From assembly GCA_021432605.1 (NCBI GenBank), contig MU271143.1:2675277-2739276 (forward strand): a stretch of 64,000 bases of DNA. Reading direction: 5' to 3'. The translations under genes and the position numbers were made by a program. Below are positions 56,601-64,000 of this stretch, piece by piece. Position 1 is the first letter of the stretch. Each line of letters starts with the position of its first letter. Origin of the DNA: Coniochaeta sp. PMI_546 (Eukaryota; Ascomycota; Sordariomycetes; Coniochaetales; Coniochaetaceae). The notes beneath the pieces are model-generated. The model was not told the origin of the DNA. It saw nothing but the letters and a program-made list of their open reading frames with translations, and did not search any database.

Positions 56601-57306
56601 CGAAATGAAAGCCACCTTTTGGGGCATTCGGATCAGGTATATCACCCTCTGCAACTGTCTTCCTGCGCTTCGGCTGGGGAACATCACTTCGGTCCTGAAC
56701 ATTGTTCATTTGCTCGACGAAATTTCCCAGCCCGTTCGTCTGCACTGGTTGCGAGATTGTCGCTGGATTCTGATGGTGGTAAGGCAGGCCTTGACCATGA
56801 AGCGCATGCAGATTGCTGTCACTAGCACTGGCAAACTGGAAGGCGACTGGTTGGTTACCGAAACCGTTTTGCATGGCTCTAGGTCGCGACATCTGCACGG
56901 ATGATTGTGTTCGAGGTAATGTGGAGTTGTGGCCTTTGGGGTTCAACAATGCTGCAGCGTTCCAAGGTGCGTTTTGTATCGTTGGCGGTTGGGAGTGGTC
57001 CACGCCGTTGAGTTGCGAGCCGTTCAGGCCTTGTAGAAAGGAAGTCAGCCAGGTTCAAGGTAACGCTTGCTTGGAGGACCATGAGGAATCTTAGACGTAT
57101 AAACCTTGCCGCAGACACGGAACGCAGGAAATTTGAGTACAAGAAATCCTGGGTACGAAGTACGTGTATTCGAAAGAACGAGGAAGCACGGTGAAGGACC
57201 AGCGGACCGGATCGACCGCGAGAAAACTTCCAGACTCGAGGGAGCACTCTGCAAATACGGTTGAAATTGGAATCAACTTACCATTAGGTTGACTGGAATG
57301 ATCCAT
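53632..57306 (-). CDS. SNF2-family ATPase with RING finger (Rad5/HLTF/Uls1 class)
   Basis: Exons 57306-57282 and 57029-53632 (252-nt intron) encode 1140 residues. Proteins of this class are nuclear DNA translocases and E3 ligases acting on PCNA, Rad51 or SUMO conjugates. The ATPase front half has Walker A DMMGLGKT (~residues 485-492), DEAH (~634-637) and TGTPVQNR. A RING finger inserted between the halves lies at ~847-909 (CIKC, PCFHAYCPRC, CPVC). The C-terminal helicase half has VFSGWTSHLDLI, GGVGLNLT and QAIDRVHRLGQ. About residues 205-290 may be a diverged HIRAN domain. SUMO-binding-like motifs are EMVDLTSADADDDVVML (near 180) and AIDLDSDEDD (near 815). The first exon (MDHSSQPN) supplies the ATG; the frame otherwise begins without one. 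The exact ortholog is unresolved. Confidence 0.9.
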
Positions 57307-58578
57307 GTCGTGAGCAGGAGAATGTCGTTGTAAATCGACCGGTGCTAGCACCCGGATCGCGGGTCTGAAATAAGTCTACGGTGCTCAAGAAAGAATGTGT
57401 TGGTTATGGTGGTTGTGGGTTCATGCAGAAGGAAAGCGAGGAGTGGCGTGCCGGCGTTCAGGAAGCCGGCGACGGGACCGCTTCCATCACTTGACGTTTA
57501 TGTGAGATGTGCAGGAGGCGCAAAGCCTGTGTAGGTCTAGTCTGCCTCAGCGGTTGGAGGCGACGGTGTTGGTACTGTCGAGTTGCCGGAAGAGGCTGCA
57601 GCAACAAGTGCAGATCGAAGGGGAAAAGGCAAAACGATGGAACGAGTTTGAAGACGGAAACCAAGGTGAGAGGTGTAGAAGCCGATGAACGCAAGCCGAT
57701 GAACACACACCAGGCTAGCGAGGCTTGACCTTATCACGAATCGCGGCCAGCCGATAGGCGTGGGTTCGGGGTGGAGAAAGTAGTCCACGAGACCCTGCAA
57801 AAGCTGCTGCTGCAGCTTCCTGGGCAGGCTGGGCTGCGGGAGCCGCGTCTAAGGTATTGGCACGTGCTCAGTTTTTGGCCCTGTCGCTTTTGGGTCTTTT
57901 GGAGATCTCCACAGGAATAAGATATGACGGAAGGGTGGTTCCTTCCCTTCATTTATATCAGCCGAGCATGTGACCCTGGCTTGTACTACTTGGTGTTACG
58001 ATTCCTAACGACTGACTTGAAAGTTCTTGTACAAGTCTGATCTCGTTCGGCTACGAAGCTATGCTGTCCTGCTTCGTCGGGCAAAGTGGTGTATACTCCA
58101 TCTATATTACGGCCTGTTGGTGGCCGCTGGCTGAGACATTTGCCTGCGTCCTACCACGGCTTCATTCAGACAGGTCTCGATGGCTGGCCCCTTGGAGCCT
58201 TGACTGCCCATACCTTACTGCCCATACCCTTCAAATCATCAGGCGGCGATAAGTGGTAGTTACTTGAAGTCCTCGACGTAGTTCAACCTGGACAGAGAAC
58301 TTCAGAGCAAAGCAATCCTTCAGGTCATCCATTTGCTTCTAATTACTAGGACTGTCCACGAGCACACGTGTACATATTTGCCTCTCTTCCTCCAGCCAAA
58401 GTCCAGATAAACCCTCCCCCGAAGCAAAGAAAAATTCTAACTCCATCTGAGAGAGGTCTTGCAGCTCAGATAATCAAGATACTATCCTGCATGGCCATGC
58501 CTACTGCGTACCAAGCCTGCACACTGTCCCTACCATACCAAGATAGTCGCAGGAAGCCAAGTAAGTGGGTTGGTTAGG
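57307..58578. other. Intergenic region upstream of the SNF2-RING gene
   Basis: 1.27 kb. AAGCCGATGAAC is directly repeated at about 57680-57705, and ACTGCCCATACC is repeated near 58203-58230. The promoter of the SNF2-RING gene lies at the left. No gene was recognised. Confidence 0.5.
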
Positions 58579-59139
58579 TTACTTCTCCCCGTCACGCGAC
58601 CCCTCCGAATCCACAACCAGCTCCACCACCCGCAAAGGCGACACCAGCGATGTCACTTCCACGCCGGCGGCGGGATGCGACGTGATCCCGTGATCCCGGC
58701 TCCGACTCCGGGTGCGCTGCCTCCGCCGTCTTCTCTTCGACTCCGACGCCGACAAGTCGCTGCCGAGCGCTGTCGCAGACCGGGACCTGGACGGACTCTG
58801 GCTCCGCCGCCGGTGCTGCTGCTCACCCAGCGGCTTGAACCTGAAAAGTTTCTTCCTTGACGGCGACGTTGATCGGTCAGATCGATTTATCGAAGGATTC
58901 CGTGACGAGAATGTGGAGGAGAGCGTGGACAAGGCGACTAGAGAGGTTGCGCGATGACGACTGCGGCCGCGAAAGGTAGCTGACTCTCCAGAAAGTGTCT
59001 TGGTCGTAGTGACGATGGCTAATGGCACTGGCGTGCGCCGCCTCTTTCGGCCTCTCTGAGCCTCTGGATCTGGTGAGAATGTGACTCGCTTGGTAATTGA
59101 CTCTTCGGCCACTGCCAACATCTCACTCTCGCCAGTCAT
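58579..59139 (-). CDS. Basic RS-rich hypothetical protein with RVxF-like motif
   Basis: A single frame of 186 residues with ATG 59139. No named domain is recognised. The N-terminus has ITKRVTFSPDPE (residues 15-26): KRVTF is a textbook RVxF docking site for protein phosphatase 1. A basic stretch RGRKRRRTPVPLAI and several RS/SR runs (RRRSQSPSRSRSA, RRRRRRQRTRSRSRD) follow, suggesting a nuclear, phosphorylated protein. No signal peptide or membrane helix. It may have further exons, since the neighbouring region is long and gene-free. Coding status is plausible but not proven. Confidence 0.45.
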   Translation of the reverse strand: MTGESEMLAVAEESITKRVTFSPDPEAQRGRKRRRTPVPLAIVTTTKTLSGESATFRGRSRHRATSLVALSTLSSTFSSRNPSINRSDRSTSPSRKKLFRFKPLGEQQHRRRSQSPSRSRSATALGSDLSASESKRRRRRQRTRSRSRDHGITSHPAAGVEVTSLVSPLRVVELVVDSEGSRDGEK

Positions 59140-60038
59140 TGTAGCCGAGACTGGTGCTTAGACTTATCCTTATCAGCCGATGCCTCAGACCTTGCTTGAT
59201 TAGGGACGTAACTCCTCGAAGTGAGGTAGATATCACAACGAAACCGACGATTGCGGGACAGAATTTTGTTGCTCAAATTATCCAGAGCTCGTCCATGGAA
59301 GAAACGGATGTGAGGGGTTGGGCTACTGTATCTTGGATGGCGATCTCGAGTCACTTTGGGACGATCTCTTGAGACAGTTCAGATCGGGTAGGACATTGCC
59401 TTTGACTGAGCTTCCACTGCAATTGAATTTCGACATACGTTGGTATGACGAAGAAGTGGAATAGCGAGGGACTCTAGGATCAGTCTACGCGAGGTCACGC
59501 GCGTTGAGCATGATTGGTACAGCCAGGAGTTTAGTCCAAACTTAAAACTTTGCTTGTCAGCGTGTTCCTCTCACCAAACCTCAGCCGAGGTGTCGAGGGC
59601 CTACTGGGCTAGACTATCGGGAATAACATCTGGCCTAGGACCTGACCATGTCTGAGCAATATGAGCAGGTTGATAACGAGATGTATTGCCCGAAGATCTA
59701 CTGCGCGACTGATATGGCACTGTCTCTTCTGCTGCTCAGGCATTGCACTACAGCCACGGCAGGGTGCATCTGTTGTGGGAACTTGCTTCCGTAGAGTATC
59801 CTACCACTTCTGATCCCGCACAAGTAGAACTGGCAGAACTGGCGATTAGCTTTCATGTTCTCGACGGTCTCTAGATCGATCTCTATCCCAGTAAGTGGAG
59901 ATGTATCTACAGCGCCGGCCTTACTCAGGCCCTTTTTTCCAATCCTGGAAATGCAAACTTACTCGTACAGTGTTGTACAATCATCCAACAACGCTCTCCA
60001 TGATTAGGCGCGTAAAGTTCTAACCCACCCAGCCGAGC
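59140..60038. other. Spacer between RS-rich ORF and AIM41
   Basis: 899 bp, with no recognisable gene. It holds the presumed promoter of the RS-rich gene and the AIM41 3' flank. Confidence 0.5.
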
Positions 60039-60647
60039 CTATTGTATAATCTCCTTCACCAGCCTCGAAACTTCCCCCTTCTCCACATCCTTGCCCTCCA
60101 GCGGTCCGCCCGGTGCAAACAGCCGCTTCATCGTCTCGCCAAGCGCGGATTTGCCCGTCACGCCCTCGGCCGCGAGCTCCGCCTTCGTGGCCTCCAGGAT
60201 CCCACGTAGTTCCTCCTCGCCGACCGTCTGCACGCCGCTGCCCTCGGCGTATTCTTCCAAGACCTTGATCTGCGCCAGCTCCTTCTCTGCGAGATCTTCC
60301 CGTCCGGCGCCGCGGAACTCTTCCACCGACTCCTTCTGCGTCTTTGCCTGTTTGCGGAGGAGGGCGACGAGTTGTTGGTCGGTCCTGATGGGGGAGGCGG
60401 TCTTGCTCGCGTTGAGAGTCGCGGAGAGGACGGAGCGGAGTACGGCAAGGCGGGGGGCGTCTTTTGCTCGCATTGCCGTCTTCAAGTCGCCTTTAAGTTT
60501 GACGAGGAGAGGCGGTGGTGGTGCTTCTTCGGAAGAGTAGAACCTAGCGCCCAGGCATCGAGAGCTGAGGCTGGTAGGTCTCCTGAGCTGCTGCACGCTT
60601 ATGCGGGAGGCGCCACGCATGATGTTTGAGACGGGTGTGGCTGCCAT
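60039..60647 (-). CDS. AIM41: Mitochondrial GatB/YqeY-domain protein (AIM41)
   Basis: An intronless frame of 202 residues. Aim41 is a mitochondrial protein of the YqeY family, related to the tail domain of the amidotransferase subunit GatB; its precise role is not settled. Residues 1-40 are a basic, Ser/Arg-rich presequence (MRGASRISVQQLRRPTSLSSR, then RFYSSEE, a likely cleavage zone). The YqeY domain follows: LKGDLKTAMRAKDAPRLAVLRSVLSATLNA in outline, TDQQLVALLRKQAKTQKES, RGAGREDLAEKELAQIKVLEEY, EELRGILEATKAEL and LGETMKRLFA, ending VSRLVKEIIQ. Length and order fit yeast Aim41. Confidence 0.93.
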   Translation of the reverse strand: MAATPVSNIMRGASRISVQQLRRPTSLSSRCLGARFYSSEEAPPPPLLVKLKGDLKTAMRAKDAPRLAVLRSVLSATLNASKTASPIRTDQQLVALLRKQAKTQKESVEEFRGAGREDLAEKELAQIKVLEEYAEGSGVQTVGEEELRGILEATKAELAAEGVTGKSALGETMKRLFAPGGPLEGKDVEKGEVSRLVKEIIQ

Positions 60648-62414
60648 TTCTGCTGAGATATTTTAATCTTTGATCTGTGCAATTGGTCGTCCTGCAGAGT
60701 TCTCTCGGTGCTTCCAGTACTATTTTGTCGGGTGATGTGTGTTCAAGTTCTTGGTGTGTTCTGGAGAAGTATCAGACAACTTTTCACGGACAGCTTTGGA
60801 GCTCAAGCAAGAACCCCAATTCGTCAGTTCCAAAGTGGAAGCCGGGAGGAGCTTGGGCCATTGCGCTAGACCAGCGGTGCCACAGCCGGGGTAGGGGGGG
60901 TGCGCCGGTGTTCAAGCTCACACCCCTGCAAGCCTTGAGACTCTATGGACTGTTTGGTCCTGCATGTCAAGGACCTATACCCACGTCCTTAACATTGAGA
61001 GTGTCAATCCCTGAGCAGCTACTCACCTCGTCGGAACATCCTTCATACATCCTGTAAGTCACCCCAGAGGTCCACCGAGTAACCTCGACACCGCATCGTG
61101 CATGTTTTGAAACGGCCAGAGAGGTTCAGACCCGTCGCCATTCAGGTCTGCACCCATCACTGGAGATACCTACCTGTCAAGATGGTACCGTCAGCGAGAG
61201 GATCACTGAAGTGAGAAGACCCTCGATTGGTGTCAAGACGAGAGATACATGCAGATGTCACAGTGAATGAGATGGGAAGTATGGCCACCTTCTGCGCACA
61301 AAGTCTTGTCCTGGGTATCGGTCCGGGCGTAGTTGAAGATATCAGATCCCTTGTTTAGAGCGGACTCGTCACAGCCCAACCCAGTTCAGACAGCCGTACC
61401 TCCATTCTGCAACGGCCCGGTGAGAAGTTGAGCCACCAAAGCCACATGGGCATGCAGGATCGCGCATCTATCACGGTGATTCGATGTCAGATCTCCAGCG
61501 TCGAGCGATTGCCGCATAGAGGTAGGAACAGGCGTGCCAACCTGCTGTGGCTGATGACCCAGCAGGGTAGGTATAAAGGATGCTGGTTATCCAGGCAGAT
61601 TCCCAGGCCAGACAGAGTCGCTCGACAATATCCTTTGAACAACCACATACTGCTCTCTGTCTCTATACGTTATATTTTACCCAGTAGTGCGCCCAGGGTG
61701 ACGCTAGAAGACCTGGACAACGCTGAGCATGTCAGTCCAAAGGTAGAAGCAAGACTGTTGACGACATGAAGCCCACGGTTGCTCAACTTCAACGGCGACA
61801 GCCTGGAGATGGACGACGTGGTTCTGGCATCGCACATACAGGTTCTAAAGATCACAACACCGGTATTCTACGCGAAGAGATCTCCTCTGTGTCATCCCCT
61901 TCACATGTGGCTACAGTTACGGAAGCAATGTTCCGGGAAGTTGATGAAGCCCATGCGCAAGGACTGGACGGGTATGGAGGATAAGATGTGCACTGGCTCA
62001 CGCGCTGCACGCGTTGGTATTGGGAGATGCACTGAATGTGATTTCTATGAAGAATCGTCCCTGGACTGCTGGTCGAAGTCTTCGTGGAGATGGTAGATCC
62101 TCCGAGCTGGGATCAAGGACGCCAGCCGGACGCAACAAGCTTCACTAAGCCCAGAAAGGTGAGAAGAGGAGGGTTGCTTGATGACAAGCTTGACTGGTGA
62201 CTCGCACCTGGGACGGCATATATACTAATCGGCGTCATCTTGCGTTGTGTTGTTTCTAACGCATAGTTCTAGATTGAAAGCTCCTGCCAAGTGGACTGGC
62301 TAGAGAACGTGAGCCTCCCGGTCAGCTAAGTCTACTACTGTTTGAGTAAAGAAAAGTCATTTAACCTTTGGTGTATCATACTAATATGCGTAATCTACCA
62401 CAGCTGGCGAAGAA
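60648..62414. other. 1.8-kb gene-free region between AIM41 and the PI-PLC gene
   Basis: AIM41 promoter at the left, PI-PLC 3' flank at the right. Between them, small open frames (for example 61428-61769) are without family match. TATAAA near 61571 is not followed by a recognisable gene. A G-rich tract GGGGTAGGGGGGG lies at 60888-60900. Nothing else is supported. Confidence 0.45.
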
Positions 62415-64000
62415 CTAATAGTTCATCTCAATAAGACGGGGGACAAGGTCGTTATCTTCAGGCAGTTCCGGATAATCGAGGTTGACGATACCCAGTCTCC
62501 GCTTGGATGTTCCTGTCTCTTGACTCTGTAGCTGTTGAATATAGTCCCGGGTCCGAACATTCATGCCGTCGACCCATTTGCCGATCCAATTGCTGTGGGC
62601 ACCGACAGCGATCCATTTGGCCTCCGCAATCTCACCGTGTTCGGCCGGATCACCGACGGCAGAGCAGAAGTTGATGAACCAGTCGTCTTGTGCCACAGAC
62701 TCGGCCCGCTGCGAGATGGACTCAGAGTCAGCCCCTGCATCTCCACCGTCAACAGCGGTAGCAGTAGCGAGATCCATCAGGCGTTGAACATGCCCACTCT
62801 TGCTGACAACCAACTGGGCGAGGGCGATACGCTGCGCATATCTCCACTTGTCCTGGAGATTGATCTTGACATTTGTGGGAGTGACGATTGTAAACTGTGG
62901 ATTGTCGTTCAGCCACCTGCTTAGATCAAGACCCTGGCGTGCGGTAGGATCCAAGCTTGGATCGCCTTGGTAGCGTCTTAGAAGCACGGCGCGACCTCGT
63001 GCGTGGGCCATTGTTGGAGTGACAGGTTCAACAAACCATCTATGGGATCCATCTGGGTAACGTGGAGTAGCAACAATAGCACTCTCGACAGCACTGTAGA
63101 AAAGTGCCGGGTCGGCTTGCTGTTCGGGAGAGCCGTCATCATTGTTGATAGATATCAGAACCGTCTCTGTAGGAGGCCGCTCCCCGTCTGCACCACGAAG
63201 GAACGTCCATACTTCGTCCATAACGAACGCGAACGACAGCCCAGCGGGAAAGTCAATAGGAACACCGCCGTGATAACAATAAAGTTCTCCATCTTCGTGC
63301 ACTCGAAGTCGAAGATCAAGAAACCTGATACCTAGAGCAAGCTGTTGCGTGATGCTCAGATATTGTGTACGAACAAAGGGAATGTTGCTCCGTGCACAGG
63401 AGTCATGAGTACCCGGGATCGTCAAGTGCGATATGAGAGTGTCATCAGCGATGTCTTTCATCCAGGAGGAGAGGGAGTAGCTCAAAATCGGCCGTGAATA
63501 CCACCGGAGGTCTCTAGTCTTGGTGTTGTCGTTGAAGATGCAGTGGATCCGGCCATTGAGGATTGCAAGTTGCGGCGGATCAGCGGCGCACAATCCAGCC
63601 ACGTTTTCCTGCGGCTGCCACTTGCCTTCGGAGTATGCGACAACATACACGGCGTGGCTTAAATCACCAGGGCCATTCTCGATGAAACCCAAATAAGCTT
63701 TGTCACCAAAGCTTGTTGCGCTGACTCCGCTGGCGGCGCGGCCGCCGCTAACGTCGTCAGACTGTGTCCAAGTAGACGAGATGTAGTCATACTTGAACCC
63801 CAGGATATCACGACTAGTGTCCGAGCTTCCACAGAGAACATGGAGAACACCGTTGATTGCAAACAAAGCTGGTATCCCTGAGAAACTTTGTCTGCCGTCA
63901 GCGAGACTGATTGGCTCGGACCAGGCCCCTTGCGGGTCGGAGGCTGAAGTTGAGTGAGCGGTAGAGTTTGTCCAAATAAGGTAGTAAAGATGGTTGTTTC
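62415..64000 (-). CDS. PI-PLC (X domain) protein with beta-propeller-like N-terminus, 5' part outside the window
   Basis: Cut by the right edge: the frame is open to 64000 on the minus strand, and the start lies beyond. From about 63450 to the stop at 62415 is a phosphatidylinositol-specific phospholipase C X-type domain. Catalytic His candidates are in LTIPGTHDSCARS and ELYCYHGGVPIDF. FLDLRLRVHEDG, TVLISINNDD and AVLLRRYQGD are also typical. The bacterial/fungal single-domain PI-PLC type cleaves PI without calcium. Before it are repeats of the W-...-G-x-P-A-L-...-NGxLHxL kind (GIPALFAINGVLHVLCG, QLAILNGRIHCIF), like the blades of lectin-type propellers. The C-terminus is acidic (LPEDNDLVP). 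A secreted protein acting on glycolipids is possible, but the signal peptide is not in view. Confidence 0.87.
   Translation of the reverse strand, partial: NNHLYYLIWTNSTAHSTSASDPQGAWSEPISLADGRQSFSGIPALFAINGVLHVLCGSSDTSRDILGFKYDYISSTWTQSDDVSGGRAASGVSATSFGDKAYLGFIENGPGDLSHAVYVVAYSEGKWQPQENVAGLCAADPPQLAILNGRIHCIFNDNTKTRDLRWYSRPILSYSLSSWMKDIADDTLISHLTIPGTHDSCARSNIPFVRTQYLSITQQLALGIRFLDLRLRVHEDGELYCYHGGVPIDFPAGLSFAFVMDEVWTFLRGADGERPPTETVLISINNDDGSPEQQADPALFYSAVESAIVATPRYPDGSHRWFVEPVTPTMAHARGRAVLLRRYQGDPSLDPTARQGLDLSRWLNDNPQFTIVTPTNVKINLQDKWRYAQRIALAQLVVSKSGHVQRLMDLATATAVDGGDAGADSESISQRAESVAQDDWFINFCSAVGDPAEHGEIAEAKWIAVGAHSNWIGKWVDGMNVRTRDYIQQLQSQETGTSKRRLGIVNLDYPELPEDNDLVPRLIEMNY

Noticed and set aside
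1-64000. CRISPR arrays, operons and ribosome-binding sites.
   Set aside because: The window is eukaryotic; I saw no regularly spaced direct repeats, and the genes are intron-bearing and individually promoted.

Overview
The window is nuclear DNA of a filamentous ascomycete (Pezizomycotina, probably a sordariomycete). The evidence is short introns (about 50-75 nt) with GTRNGT donors and CTAAC-type branch points, an isolated 5S rRNA gene outside any rDNA array, and proteins of clear filamentous-fungal type: a FlbA RGS regulator, a XanA-type xanthine dioxygenase, a DUF7053 protein and a CCG-6-like wall protein. The species cannot be read from the sequence. I support 26 protein genes (one cut by the right edge), one 5S rRNA gene and one intron-bearing tRNA-Leu(AAG). 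I see no CRISPR array, operon or secondary-metabolite backbone gene, and no mobile element that I can recognise.

Left part (1-21.9 kb), gene-dense: mitochondrial ribosomal protein uL29m, xanthine dioxygenase xanA, a secreted GH125 mannosidase, the divergent pair POL32 / RAD18, the ESCRT protein CHM7, the TRAPPIII subunit TRS85, a DUF7053 protein, a GPI-type wall protein and the RGS protein FlbA. POL32 and RAD18 both act on PCNA and share a 525-bp promoter holding a perfect MCB box (ACGCGT). From 21.9 to 28.5 kb is a gene-poor stretch beside flbA, with two CACGTG boxes and one long, nearly open reading frame of unknown meaning.

Middle (28.5-45.6 kb): a small tail-anchored basic protein, the Paf1-complex subunit CDC73, an unrecognised five-exon protein, the divergent ribosome/translation pair ENP1 (bystin) / HGH1, a PHO84-type phosphate transporter, a DUF427 protein and a very large OSCA/CSC1-type channel. 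The channel carries a fresh-looking 42-bp in-frame tandem duplication next to a membrane helix.

Right part (45.6-64 kb): the 5S gene, a salicylate-hydroxylase-like FAD monooxygenase, tRNA-Leu, a CYSTM protein, the riboflavin enzyme RIB7, a Rad5/HLTF/Uls1-class SNF2-RING ATPase with SUMO-binding-like motifs, a basic RS-rich protein with a PP1-docking-like motif, AIM41 (GatB/YqeY), and the 3' part of a PI-PLC joined to a beta-propeller-like N-terminus.

Exon borders were read by eye from splice signals and frame continuity. Where the frame closes exactly across an intron I regard the model as good; no transcript data were used. Most genes are ordinary housekeeping genes, and I did not find a clear new multi-gene system. 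The best leads are the POL32/RAD18 shared promoter, the channel duplication, the SUMO-type motifs of the SNF2-RING protein and the propeller/PI-PLC fusion.
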